The notes below the pieces were generated by a model. The model had not been told where the DNA came from. It worked only from the letters and a program-made list of their open reading frames with translations, and ran no database searches. Positions 49,924 to 59,124 of a stretch of 64,000 nt of DNA are shown here, in pieces (position 1 is the first letter of the stretch; the number at the start of each line of letters is the position of its first letter). A program made the translations under genes and the position numbers. The stretch comes from Victivallis sp. Marseille-Q1083 (GTDB lineage Bacteria; Verrucomicrobiota; Lentisphaeria; Victivallales; Victivallaceae), in contig NZ_CAHJXL010000002.1 of assembly GCF_903645315.1 (NCBI RefSeq), positions 546,934 through 610,933 on the forward strand, read 5' to 3'.

Positions 49924-52488
49924 TTATTTATTGTTCTCAGGTAATTCAATGACATAACGAAAACCGATATCGGTTTCACTGTCGCCAGTATGGGTACTGG
50001 CGGCGCAACGGGCGAAACCGGCGTCGGTTTTGAAACTGGCCCCTTTGACCACGTACAAGCCGCCGTGGTTCGGTTTGCGGACAAATTCCCGTACGTTACC
50101 GCACATGTCGGCGACGCCGTAAATCGAACGGTCCTGTGGGAAAGCGTTGACCGGGGCGCCGAACGGAAATTGCCCGGACGACTTATGAACGGCGGTCAAC
50201 GCCGCTTCCGGCTGGAATTGCTCTCCCCAGATATAAGTGCGGCCGTCCACGCCCCGCGCCGCCTTTTCCCATTCCTGCGGCGTCGGCAGCCGGTAACGCA
50301 GACCGGTCGTTTTCGTGCGCCAGCGACAATAAGCCTCCGCCGCTTCACCGGTGATGCCGGTTACCGGCATGTTCGGCGCAAAGGGGGAACGCAGCTCGCC
50401 GCCGGCGTCCCAGGCGTCCGTATACTGCCGGTCGGCATCGGGAAATTTCGCCATATATTTCGCCTGGTCCTTCGGCGCCTGGCGCCGCCAGAATTCCAGA
50501 TATTCGGCAAAAGTCACTTCATAGCGGCCGATAAAATACCCCGGCAGCGTGGCGTTGCCGTTGTTCGGCAGCAAATTGGAAACGTTGCCGAAAGAGAACG
50601 GTCCGGCCGGAATATAAACGGTGTTGTTTGGAATGTTGGCCGGGATTTCGATGTTCAGTTCAACCGGCTTGGAACTGCGCAGGCTGGCCGGATATTTGAT
50701 CACCGATTTTCCCGGCAATTGGACCAGAAACAGGTAACTGCCTTCCGGTAGCACCGTCTGCAGCGGTGTGGTTCCCAGTTGGGTAGCCGCTTCAAGCGGC
50801 TGGTCCGGAATGAGCTGTTGATAGAAAATCAGCGATTCCGGCACGCTGGTGTTGATGGAGACCTGGCACTCTTCGGCGATGATGTCCCGCAGCGGACCGG
50901 CCTGCGCCTGGTCGGCGGCGATGATCGTGTTGTAAGCGTCGAGACTGCGTTTCCGCAGCCGGTCGGCCAGTTGGCGGACCATCGCCAAATTGTCCGTCAG
51001 CGTGTAGTAATTCAAGCGCCTGGAATAAATTTCGACGATGCTGGAAGTGACGCCGGCCGAATCGTAACCGGCCATTTCAAGCTGGGAAAGCAGTTCCAGC
51101 GCCGATTCGTAGAAATTTTCAAATTCCGTCTGCTGCACTTTCAACTGCTCCGCCAACTGCAGGAATTGTTCTTCGCTGATATCGTCGCTCTTTAACTTCT
51201 GCTGCAGTTGCGAATAGGTGTTCAGTGCCCGTTCATAGGCGATATTGCCGTAAAAAATATTGTGATTGGCCGGAATCAACCTCGATTCGAACTGGGCGAT
51301 CTGCTCATAGCGCAATGCCGTAAAAACCCCCAATGCCGTGAAAAAGGCGATGATCAAGGCCAGCGGCACTACCGGATGGCGGCGGACCAGTTTGGTGAAC
51401 CGGTAAAACGGCGGCGGTGAATAGGCCGAAACCGGATAATTGTCCATGAAATTCCGGACGTCGCCGATCAGAGCCTGCACCGTCGGATAACGGTCGCTTT
51501 TCACACGCGCCATCGCTTTGAGGCAGATTGCTTCCAACTCACGGGGAATCTTGCGGCGCGGCGCCCGGCGGCGCGGCGGCAGGAAATCGCCATTGACCGC
51601 CTGCTGCAGCACCTGGTTGATCTCCGCGTTATCGGGAAAGGGGGTCGGCTTGCCGGTCAGGATCGAGTACAGAATCGCTCCCAAACTGTAGATATCGGTC
51701 TGCGAATCGATTTCATCGGACAGGCCGGCCACCTGTTCCGGCGCCATATAGGCCGGAGTGCCGCTGATCGATCCTTTGTGCGTCGCCGTGGCGTCCGGAT
51801 CGTCCGTTTCGTTGTTTTCACTCAATTCGGTATCGAGGCTGATTTTTTTGCCGGCTTCCGAAGAATCGTTTTCGGCCTGGTATTTGACCAGCCCCCAGTC
51901 CATGACGAAAACTTCGCCGTAATCCCCCAGCATGATGTTGGCCGGTTTCAGGTCGCGGTGAATGATGCCTTTGCTGTGAGCGAAAGCCACGCCGTTGCAG
52001 GCGGAAAGAAAAATTTCCAGCAGGCGGTACAGTGAATATTTGCGCTGGTATTCCCGGTCGCCGGCGTCGATTTTTTTCAACACCAACCGGAGGGTCTGGC
52101 CGATGACCCGTTTCATCGTGAAATAGGCGCCGACGTCATCGAAGACGCCCAGTTGATGGACCGGCACGATATTGGGATGGTCGATCTGCGCCGTCGCTCT
52201 GGCTTCCCGGATGAAGCCGTCGATGAATTTCGTATTGTTGCGATAGGCCGGACGGAGGATTTTCAGGGCGATTTCCCGGTTCAACACCGGTTCGCGGGCG
52301 GAAAAAACCGTCCCGATGCCGCCGAGACCGATGGTGGTGATATCCTGATAGCGGCCGATGGTATTGTCGCTGGTCAGACCGAGAATCCGTTTCAATTCCT
52401 CAATCGATACCGGCCGGTCGGAATTCAAGTCCTCGACGAGTACCGTTCCGCCGGTCAAGTTGTCAAAAATAGCCGAGCGATCTTCCAT
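49924..52488 (-). CDS. membrane Ser/Thr kinase fused to FGE-sulfatase (SUMF1-like) domain
   Basis: The product is 854 aa. The kinase domain (about 45-320) has GLGGIGTVFSA, ALKILRP, HRDLKPANIML, DWG (MDWGLVKY) where most kinases have DFG, and GTPAYMAPEQ. A membrane helix (VVPLALIIAFFTALGVF) follows near 375, then an outside helical region. A C-terminal formylglycine-generating-enzyme-like domain follows (IPAGPFSFGN, YFIGRYEVTFAEYLEF, RYRLPTPQEWEKAARG, DMCGNVREFV). DWG kinases fused to such domains are a habit of PVC bacteria. FGE-like domains in this setting usually bind rather than oxidise. It lies after an ExbB-like and coiled-coil pair, suggesting one signalling unit. Confidence 0.9.
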   Translation of the reverse strand: MEDRSAIFDNLTGGTVLVEDLNSDRPVSIEELKRILGLTSDNTIGRYQDITTIGLGGIGTVFSAREPVLNREIALKILRPAYRNNTKFIDGFIREARATAQIDHPNIVPVHQLGVFDDVGAYFTMKRVIGQTLRLVLKKIDAGDREYQRKYSLYRLLEIFLSACNGVAFAHSKGIIHRDLKPANIMLGDYGEVFVMDWGLVKYQAENDSSEAGKKISLDTELSENNETDDPDATATHKGSISGTPAYMAPEQVAGLSDEIDSQTDIYSLGAILYSILTGKPTPFPDNAEINQVLQQAVNGDFLPPRRRAPRRKIPRELEAICLKAMARVKSDRYPTVQALIGDVRNFMDNYPVSAYSPPPFYRFTKLVRRHPVVPLALIIAFFTALGVFTALRYEQIAQFESRLIPANHNIFYGNIAYERALNTYSQLQQKLKSDDISEEQFLQLAEQLKVQQTEFENFYESALELLSQLEMAGYDSAGVTSSIVEIYSRRLNYYTLTDNLAMVRQLADRLRKRSLDAYNTIIAADQAQAGPLRDIIAEECQVSINTSVPESLIFYQQLIPDQPLEAATQLGTTPLQTVLPEGSYLFLVQLPGKSVIKYPASLRSSKPVELNIEIPANIPNNTVYIPAGPFSFGNVSNLLPNNGNATLPGYFIGRYEVTFAEYLEFWRRQAPKDQAKYMAKFPDADRQYTDAWDAGGELRSPFAPNMPVTGITGEAAEAYCRWRTKTTGLRYRLPTPQEWEKAARGVDGRTYIWGEQFQPEAALTAVHKSSGQFPFGAPVNAFPQDRSIYGVADMCGNVREFVRKPNHGGLYVVKGASFKTDAGFARCAASTHTGDSETDIGFRYVIELPENNK

Positions 52489-52506
52489 GCCACCGTGATT
52501 TCCGGA

Positions 52507-54363
52507 TTAATTTTGCCGCTGCCGGACTTTGGCGTCCAGCAACTTGTATTGATCCTGCAACTTTTGCAACGTTTGGCTGAATTGCCGGAAATATTCCTCC
52601 TGAGCAGTCTTGGTCGTCGGAACGATTTCAGTTCCTTCCAGCGAAAACTGATCAGGAAAGACAAAGCATTTGGCTTCCTGCTTGCGGCCCATGTCGAAAT
52701 TTTCAATGCCGACGACCACCCCGACGAAATCGCCCTGCTTGGTCATGACGATATCGCCAATATCGGCTTTCAATTCGCTGCCGGCCAACCGGGTGGAGTT
52801 GCGGATATACAAATATTCATCGTCGGCGGCCATGCTCATCGAACAGCGCACCTCCAATGGCGCACTGTCTTTGCCGAACGAATCCTTTTTGAACAGGTAC
52901 AGCTCATGCAATCCGCGTTTTTTCAATTCCGAAACTGTCAGCAGGTTCAACTGCGCGGCGCTGATTTGAGGCGCTTCCAGCATACCGACCCGGACATCTT
53001 CCTTGACGGCATACAATGCTCCGGCCGGCACGCTGGCGGTTGTATTTTCCGCTTCCGGCGGCAGCCACTGGGAACTCAGGTCGTAGACCTTGCCGTAGGC
53101 TTCCGGCACGTTGAGCATATCGGTCAACAAACGCAGGGCGCTGATCAGGAAATTCTTGCCGCCGACCGCCACCACCGGCAAAAAGAAACTTTTCCGGACG
53201 GCGTGATCGAGCAGCAGCCGGCGGTCCTTCAAGTTGAAATCCAGCCGGACCGTCGAATCGGCGTATTTTTCATAAACATCGCTGCGCAGGCGTTCTTCGG
53301 CCAGCGCCAATTGCTCCCGGGTATTGTCCAGCTCCGTCTGCCGGGTGGCGATCTCCCCCTCCAGCCGGGCGATATTCGTTTTCGCCTGGTTCAACTCCGT
53401 CTCAGTTGCCGTTTTGGCATTGGTCAATGCCTTCAATTCGCCTTTCGCCCGGGTCAAGTCCGACACTGCATTTTTCAAAACGTTCTGCAAGTTTTCCAAT
53501 TGTTTTTTGTGGTCGGACAATTCCAGGTCGCGGGTATAGATCGACCGCTGGGTCGTTTCCAGCCGGCTGCGGGCATCGGCCAGCTCCTTTTCCGTCGCGC
53601 TGAGTTTACCCTGCATGAAAGAATAACTCAGCTCGGCATCCTTGAGTTTGCCGTCCGTCTCGACGATGCGGTTGGTCGCCGTCGTCAACTGCCCCCGGGC
53701 GGCAGTCAATTCGCCGGAGGCGGTTTCCAGTTGGGCGGTGGTGGTGTCCAGGGCATTTCTGGTGTTCTGCAATTCATTGCCGGTTGCCAGCAGCTCCTGC
53801 TGCTTGGCCGCCAGTTCCTGAGAGGTCTGTTCCAATTGGTGGGTCGCGGTTTGGTATTGTTGCTGCAGCGCCGCCAGGTCGCCGGACGCGGTCTGGTATT
53901 GCCGGCGGACCTGTTCGAGTTCGGTATTGACATCGGCTTTTTCCAACGCCAGCAACTCCCGGGCGCGGCGCTCTTCGCTCAACATCTGCTGCAATTCTTC
54001 GGCCGACAATTCGCCCAGATTTTCCGGCGACAGCGCCAATTGCTTTTCCAGATAGGTCAATTTCTCCTTCGCCTCGCTGAGTTCCCGGTTCAACTGCTCC
54101 AGTTGCCTGGCGCGTTCTTCGTCAAACCCCAACTCCTGTTGCTGCTTCAGCAAGGCAGCCCGGGCCGCTTCCAATTTTTCCATCTGTTTGCGCAATTCGG
54201 TGATAATCACCTGCGAGGTATAGGTGTCGATGCCGGCTTCGGCGCTGCCGCCGCTGCGGGCGCTCAAACTGCCGTCGCCCAGGGTGGGAGACAGGCCGGG
54301 CATCATCGACAGCATCGACAGGACGATGAAGTCGCAGATTACGACCATGATCGAACGATTCAC
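52507..54363 (-). CDS. membrane-anchored long coiled-coil protein
   Basis: The product is 618 aa starting at a GTG preceded by GGGAG. An N-terminal helix (IMVVICDFIVLSMLSMM) anchors it, like TolR/ExbD/MotB proteins. Residues about 60-370 are a nearly unbroken coiled coil rich in Gln, Leu and Ala. The C-terminal 200 residues form a mixed alpha/beta domain (FFLPVVAVGGKNFLISALRLL, GDIVMTKQGDFVGVVVGIEN) reminiscent of a degenerate trypsin-like fold without a visible catalytic triad. Its gene lies between an ExbB-like protein and the kinase. Confidence 0.7.
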   Translation of the reverse strand: MNRSIMVVICDFIVLSMLSMMPGLSPTLGDGSLSARSGGSAEAGIDTYTSQVIITELRKQMEKLEAARAALLKQQQELGFDEERARQLEQLNRELSEAKEKLTYLEKQLALSPENLGELSAEELQQMLSEERRARELLALEKADVNTELEQVRRQYQTASGDLAALQQQYQTATHQLEQTSQELAAKQQELLATGNELQNTRNALDTTTAQLETASGELTAARGQLTTATNRIVETDGKLKDAELSYSFMQGKLSATEKELADARSRLETTQRSIYTRDLELSDHKKQLENLQNVLKNAVSDLTRAKGELKALTNAKTATETELNQAKTNIARLEGEIATRQTELDNTREQLALAEERLRSDVYEKYADSTVRLDFNLKDRRLLLDHAVRKSFFLPVVAVGGKNFLISALRLLTDMLNVPEAYGKVYDLSSQWLPPEAENTTASVPAGALYAVKEDVRVGMLEAPQISAAQLNLLTVSELKKRGLHELYLFKKDSFGKDSAPLEVRCSMSMAADDEYLYIRNSTRLAGSELKADIGDIVMTKQGDFVGVVVGIENFDMGRKQEAKCFVFPDQFSLEGTEIVPTTKTAQEEYFRQFSQTLQKLQDQYKLLDAKVRQRQN

Positions 54364-54386
54364 TTTCTGACTCTCCCGTAGTTGAC

Positions 54387-54914
54387 TTATTTATGGTCCT
54401 GGACCAGCAGCCTGGAGCGCATCGGGTAGAGCAGTGTCAGGCGCAGAATGATGCTGAAAACAATGCCGACCAGCGTGGAAGAATAAGCGATCAACAGGCT
54501 GCCGGGACTGAAGGTCATCACCACGAAGGAACTGACCGTGCCGAACAAACCGATGTACAGCGGCAAATCGAAAAAGATATCGGCATTTTTCAACTGCTTG
54601 AATTTCAAATCGACCGAGTCGGCGCTGACTTTGATGCGGCCGATGATCCACTGGGCGGCCAGCAGGGCGGCAAACTGCAGCACGAATAGACCGATGAAGA
54701 TGAAAAAGGATATTTGACCGACCAGTTCATTGCGCTCCGCCAGTTGCTGGCGGGCCTGCTGGGTGAGTTCTCCGATGGCCGGCGCGCTTCCGGCGATGAA
54801 TTGGGAACGGAACGCATCGTAGTGGTTGAAACAGTAGAACATCGCCAGTACGAACACGATGCAGACGATCGCGATAATGCCGCTGACCACAAACCGGATA
54901 TTGCCTTTTTTCAT
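54387..54914 (-). CDS. MotA/TolQ/ExbB-like membrane protein
   Basis: The product is 175 aa. I chose the ATG at 54914 (AAGGA upstream) over an earlier TTG. Helix 1 is FVVSGIIAIVCIVFVLAMFY, helix 2 is FFIFIGLFVLQFAALLAAQW, and the C-terminal pair (LPLYIGLFGTVSSFVVMTF and YSSTLVGIVFSIILRLTLL) matches the G-L-x-G-T-V...T-x-x-G signature of ExbB/TolQ/MotA channel subunits. It is the first gene of the operon. With the following TolR-like coiled-coil protein it could form a force-generating or mechanical link complex. Assignment is by pattern. Confidence 0.65.
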   Translation of the reverse strand: MKKGNIRFVVSGIIAIVCIVFVLAMFYCFNHYDAFRSQFIAGSAPAIGELTQQARQQLAERNELVGQISFFIFIGLFVLQFAALLAAQWIIGRIKVSADSVDLKFKQLKNADIFFDLPLYIGLFGTVSSFVVMTFSPGSLLIAYSSTLVGIVFSIILRLTLLYPMRSRLLVQDHK

Positions 54915-54975
54915 CTTTTCCTTGAACCTCAAAACTGAACTCTTTGTTTCCGCCGCATAAAAAACCCGAGGGGGT

Positions 54976-55004
54976 AAAGTACAACGGTCCTAGACAATAG
55001 TCAA
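54976..55004 (-). promoter_or_regulatory. promoter for the ExbB-like/kinase operon
   Basis: On the minus strand, TTGACT (55004-54999) and TACTTT (54981-54976) are 17 bases apart, about 60 bases upstream of the ATG at 54914. Confidence 0.55.
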
Positions 55005-55142
55005 GCGGCGAAAGTTTGATTTTTATTCGCCACTTTCACCGAAAACCGTTGAAAAAGCCGGGGCGGGATTTGCGAAAAAGCCGTTTGGCATGTAAAGTGT
55101 GTGATAACTGTGACAAACAATGGAAAGAACAGCTCAGTTTTC

Positions 55143-56234
55143 ATGAAGACGCTTAATTTATATGTAACCCGCAGCTTCCTGGTGACATTTTGCATGTCGA
55201 TCGGTATCCTGACTTTTGCGATGACCGGGGCCAGGCTGGTGGAAATCCTTGATCTGGTGGCGCAGGGCATTCCGGTTTCGGTCTTTTTCACCTTCGTCTG
55301 GTATACGCTGCCGATCGTCTTGACGTTCACCGTGCCGTGGGCGGCGCTGGTGGCGGTGATGCTGGTGTTCGGCCGGCTTTCCGCCGATTCGGAAATTACC
55401 GCGATGCGGGCCTGCGGTGTCTCGATTCTGCAAATCGTCTCGCCGATTTTGCTGATTACGTTTCTGCTGACGCTGGTATGCCTTTACCTGCAGATCGAAG
55501 TCGGACCGCCGATGCTCGGCCGGTCGCGGGAATTGACCAGCGACACGCTGATCGATCAGCCGATGGCGATGTTCAAGCCGGGCCAGCAGATTCGTTACAG
55601 CAACTACATCATTTACGTCGACAACAAAACGGCGGAAGACGAAGTGACCGGCATCCAGATCTATGTCGTCGACAATCCCGACGACAATGTGCCGCCGATC
55701 GATTATTCGGCGGCGCGGGCGAAATTGCTCGTCGACCGGGAGCGGGAGGTGATGACTGTCCGGATGTACGATTGCTTGTTGATGGACAAGAGCACGACGC
55801 CGGAAACCCGGATGAATTGCGAGACGATGGAATTCGAAGTCAATTACGGCAAAGAACGCAATTCCACCCGCATTCTGGTCCGGCCCAAGTATATGACGCT
55901 GAATGAACTGCTGGCCCGCATCAAGATTGAAAAACAGTACAATCGCGATGCCACGTCGATGGAGATCGAATTGAACCAGCGTATCGCTTTTGCGCTGTCG
56001 CCGATCGCTTTTCTGCTGCTCGGTCTGCCGCTGGCGATCCAGACTTCCCGCCGGGAGACGGCGGTCGGGCTGTTTCTCAGCGTGCTGCTCGCCGGTTTTT
56101 TCTTTTTTGCGATCATTCTGTTCGAATCGCTGGATTCCTATCCGAAGCTGTATCCGCAATACTTGCTGTGGGTGCCGAACCTGCTTTATCAATTCGGCGG
56201 CGCCTTTATGATTTACCGGATTTCCCAGCGTTAG
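55143..56234 (+). CDS. LptF/LptG family permease
   Basis: The product is 363 aa. The ATG at 55143 (MKTLNLYVTRSFL) gives the normal family start; an upstream GTG frame is less likely. Two blocks of three membrane helices flank a periplasmic beta-jellyroll-like domain (residues about 125-270; GQQIRYSNYIIYVDN). The end LPLAIQTSRRE and WVPNLLYQFGGAFMIYR is typical. LptF/G with LptB drive lipopolysaccharide from the inner membrane to the LptC-A-D bridge. Only one of the pair is in the window. A peptide-binding-protein gene follows after 39 bases. Confidence 0.88.
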   Translation: MKTLNLYVTRSFLVTFCMSIGILTFAMTGARLVEILDLVAQGIPVSVFFTFVWYTLPIVLTFTVPWAALVAVMLVFGRLSADSEITAMRACGVSILQIVSPILLITFLLTLVCLYLQIEVGPPMLGRSRELTSDTLIDQPMAMFKPGQQIRYSNYIIYVDNKTAEDEVTGIQIYVVDNPDDNVPPIDYSAARAKLLVDREREVMTVRMYDCLLMDKSTTPETRMNCETMEFEVNYGKERNSTRILVRPKYMTLNELLARIKIEKQYNRDATSMEIELNQRIAFALSPIAFLLLGLPLAIQTSRRETAVGLFLSVLLAGFFFFAIILFESLDSYPKLYPQYLLWVPNLLYQFGGAFMIYRISQR

Positions 56235-56273
56235 CATATTGGAGAGGAAAATAATTTTGAGGAGGGTCGCGAT

Positions 56274-58127
56274 ATGAACGGAAACGGATATTTGAAACTG
56301 GTTCTGACGGTTTTGACGGTGGCGGTCATCGCCTTGGGCGTCATGCTGATCAATGCGGTCGACCGCATGCACGCCAGCCATCTGGCGGTGGTCGATAAAC
56401 TGACCGAATTTCAGGAGTTGCTGCACAATACGCCGGGACCGGCCTGGGAAGCCAGGGAATTTCAGGTTGCGCCGGTCGAAGCGCCGATCGCCAACCGGGA
56501 ATTTTACGATCCGAACGCCGTGCCGGGCGGCCGGCTGATTTCGGCGATTTCCGCCGAAACCGACAATCTGAATTATTTGATTTGCAATGAATCCAATGTC
56601 AGTATATTCAACGCGTTGTGCAATGATTCGCTCGGGGCCCGCAATTATGAGCATCCGGAGCAGTTTGAGCCGCTGCTGGCGGAATCCTGGACCGTGTCGG
56701 AAGACGGCAGGACGATCCACATTAAGTTGCGCAAGGGCATTCTCTGGCACGATTTCACCGATCCGGTCAGCGGCAAGCGCTGGAGCAATGTCGAAGTGAC
56801 CGCCGACGACTTTCTGTTCTTTCTGGAAGTGCTGCGCAATCCCCAGGTCAATTGCGCTCCGCTGCGCGCTTATTTTCAGGATCTCGAATCCATCACGAAA
56901 ATCAATGATTATGAGTTTGTCGTCAAGTGGAAGAATCAATACTTCCGGACTTTGGAATTGACACTCGGCCTGTCGCCGATGCCGCGCCATCTGTACCACG
57001 ATTACGACGGCCCGTTCGACGGGGAAAAATTCAATCTGGATCATTTGCGCAACCGGATTATCGTCGGTTGCGGCCCGTATCGTTTCGTCCGCTGGGATAA
57101 AGATCAGCGGCTGCTGTTCACCCGTTTCGAGAAATATTTCGGCGCCCAATACGGCATTGCGCCGCCGTTGAAGGATTTGGCGTTCGAAGTCATCAAACAT
57201 CCGAACACCCAGTATCAGTCATTGCTGGCCGGCTCACTGGATTGGCTGGGCCTGACGCCGGAACAGTGGACGAACCGGATCAGCGGCGACAAGCGGTTCG
57301 AGGAAGGCGGGGATTTGCGCAAAATCCAGTATCTGGCCCAGGCTTACAGTTATATCGGCTATAATTTGCGGAATCCGTTGTTTCAGGACAAGCGGGTGCG
57401 GCAGGCATTGACTTACCTGGTGGACCGCGAAAAAATCAAGAAAGACGTTTATCTCGATTTGGCGCAGATCATTTCCGGACCGTTTTTCTACGACAGCCCC
57501 TACAACGATCCGTCGATCAAGCCTTACCCGTTCGATGTCGAAAAAGCCAAAGCGCTGCTGAAAGCGGCCGGCTGGAGCGATACCGACGGCGATGGCATCC
57601 TGGACAAGGATGGCAGGAAGTTCGAATTTGCGATGATGCAGATTGCCGACCAGCCGATTCAGCAGCGGATGCTGCCGATCATCAAGGAAGATATGGCCAA
57701 AGCCGGCATCGACATGAAAATCAGTACGTTCGAGTGGTCGGTGTATCTGCAGAAACTCAACGAACGCAGTTATGACGCCTGCACATTGGCCTGGACGATG
57801 CCGTTCGAAGCGGACCCGTATCAGGTTTGGCACTCCTCCCAGGCGGATTTGCCGGACGGCAGCAATCATATCGGCTTTAAAAATCCCGAAGCGGACCGCT
57901 TGATCGAAGAAATCCGCCGCACCACCGATGTCGGGGTGCGGATTGAATTGTGCCATCAGTTTCAGGCGCTGCTGCACGAGGAACAGCCCTATACCTTTTT
58001 GTTTTCACCGTATGCGTTGCTGGCGGTTTCCGGCCGGTATGAGAACGTACGGGTTTTTGCCGACGGAGTGCCGAAGCTGATTTTGTGGGTGCCGAAGGAC
58101 AAGCAATTGCGGATTCCGGGCCTTTGA
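56274..58127 (+). CDS. ABC-transporter peptide-binding protein (SBP family 5)
   Basis: The product is 617 aa with an excellent ribosome site (GAGGAGGG). An uncleaved-looking N-terminal helix (LVLTVLTVAVIALGVMLI) anchors it. Family marks: FEPLLAESWTVSEDGRTIHI, LRKGILWHDF, ADDFLFFLEVL, NRIIVGCGPYRFVRWD, GSLDWLGLTPEQW, and KRVRQALTYLVDREKI. OppA/DppA-like proteins bind peptides or other small molecules in the periplasm. No permease or ATPase genes are next to it, so its transporter partner is elsewhere. A spacer of about 180 bases follows before dapB with no recognised riboswitch. Confidence 0.88.
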   Translation: MNGNGYLKLVLTVLTVAVIALGVMLINAVDRMHASHLAVVDKLTEFQELLHNTPGPAWEAREFQVAPVEAPIANREFYDPNAVPGGRLISAISAETDNLNYLICNESNVSIFNALCNDSLGARNYEHPEQFEPLLAESWTVSEDGRTIHIKLRKGILWHDFTDPVSGKRWSNVEVTADDFLFFLEVLRNPQVNCAPLRAYFQDLESITKINDYEFVVKWKNQYFRTLELTLGLSPMPRHLYHDYDGPFDGEKFNLDHLRNRIIVGCGPYRFVRWDKDQRLLFTRFEKYFGAQYGIAPPLKDLAFEVIKHPNTQYQSLLAGSLDWLGLTPEQWTNRISGDKRFEEGGDLRKIQYLAQAYSYIGYNLRNPLFQDKRVRQALTYLVDREKIKKDVYLDLAQIISGPFFYDSPYNDPSIKPYPFDVEKAKALLKAAGWSDTDGDGILDKDGRKFEFAMMQIADQPIQQRMLPIIKEDMAKAGIDMKISTFEWSVYLQKLNERSYDACTLAWTMPFEADPYQVWHSSQADLPDGSNHIGFKNPEADRLIEEIRRTTDVGVRIELCHQFQALLHEEQPYTFLFSPYALLAVSGRYENVRVFADGVPKLILWVPKDKQLRIPGL

Positions 58128-58305
58128 AAATCGGGGAAACATACCGAAAACTAAATCAATATACATCCCTGCCGAGAGGAAGGAAGGCGGCGCTGGCGGC
58201 ATGAAATTCCACGGAGCAGGGGCACCGGAAAGCGTCCGACGCTTGATCAAGGCTCATCGCGGAGCCGGGCAGGCCGCTTGCCGGCGAAATCAGGAGTGAA
58301 TTTTT

Positions 58306-59118
58306 ATGTTCAGAGTTGTCATTGTCGGAGCCGCCGGCCGGATGGGGCGGCGTTTGGTCGCCAACGTTTTGGACGCGGCTGATTGCGAGTTGGCGGGCGC
58401 AACCGAAATCGTCGGGTCGCCTTTTCTCGGCAGCGATGCCGGTGAACTGGCCGGTTGCGGGCATTGCGGGGTGGCCGTCGGCGATGATCTGGCGGCGGCG
58501 GTAAAAAATGCCGATGTCGTGATCAATTTCAGTACCGGCGGCGTTATCGAGGCAACCCGGACGGCGACGTCAGCCGGTTGTGCGGCGGTCATCGGTACGA
58601 CCGCATTGGAAGACGGGGAGAAGCGGCAATTGCGGCAAATGGCCGATCAGGGGGCGCGGATTGTTTTTGCCCCCAATATGAGTGTGGGAGTCAACCTGCT
58701 TTTCCATTTATGCCGGGAAGTGGCCGGTATTCTGGGCGAAGATTACGACATTGAAGTGATCGAAATGCACCACAACCAGAAGAAGGATGCTCCCAGCGGG
58801 ACGGCGGTTCGTTTGGCCGAAGTCATTTGCGAGGCGCATGATTGGGAATACGACGAAGTGGTGCGCAACGGGCGGGCCGGTCTGGTCGGGGCCCGTACCA
58901 GAAATGAAATCGGGATGCATGCACTGCGCGGCGGTGATGTCGTCGGCGACCATACGGTGATTTTCGCCACCGGCGGCGAACGGTTGGAATTGACCCACAA
59001 GGCGTCCAGCCGGGATACCTTCGCCCGGGGAGCGTTGCGGGCGGCCCGCTTTTTGATGACGGCCGAAGCCGGATTGTATGATATGCAGGATGTGCTGAAT
59101 TTGCGGGAACGGAAATAG
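58306..59118 (+). CDS. dapB: 4-hydroxy-tetrahydrodipicolinate reductase
   Basis: The product is 270 aa, the normal length. The NAD(P)H-binding start is VVIVGAAGRMGRRL, with INFSTGGVIEAT and GTTALED; the substrate/catalytic block EMHHNQKKDAPSGTA contains the conserved histidines and lysine. It makes tetrahydrodipicolinate on the way to meso-diaminopimelate and lysine. AGGAG lies upstream. lpxB follows six bases after the stop, so the two cell-envelope genes are co-transcribed. Confidence 0.97.
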   Translation: MFRVVIVGAAGRMGRRLVANVLDAADCELAGATEIVGSPFLGSDAGELAGCGHCGVAVGDDLAAAVKNADVVINFSTGGVIEATRTATSAGCAAVIGTTALEDGEKRQLRQMADQGARIVFAPNMSVGVNLLFHLCREVAGILGEDYDIEVIEMHHNQKKDAPSGTAVRLAEVICEAHDWEYDEVVRNGRAGLVGARTRNEIGMHALRGGDVVGDHTVIFATGGERLELTHKASSRDTFARGALRAARFLMTAEAGLYDMQDVLNLRERK

Positions 59119-59124
59119 ACGCCG

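Noticed and set aside
47004-57200. Very long frames opposite the backbone genes (for example 47966-49957 plus, 52153-54381 plus, 55158-57200 minus)
   Set aside because: They lie antisense to clear genes with conserved motifs (ABC-F, coiled-coil protein, LptF/G and SBP). Their Arg/Gln/His-rich translations are the mirror of GC-rich codons.
58128-58305. Lysine riboswitch or leader peptide before dapB
   Set aside because: No lysine-riboswitch core is recognisable. A 32-codon frame at 58201-58299 has no ribosome site of its own and is Arg/Gly/Ala-rich, like chance GC-rich sequence.
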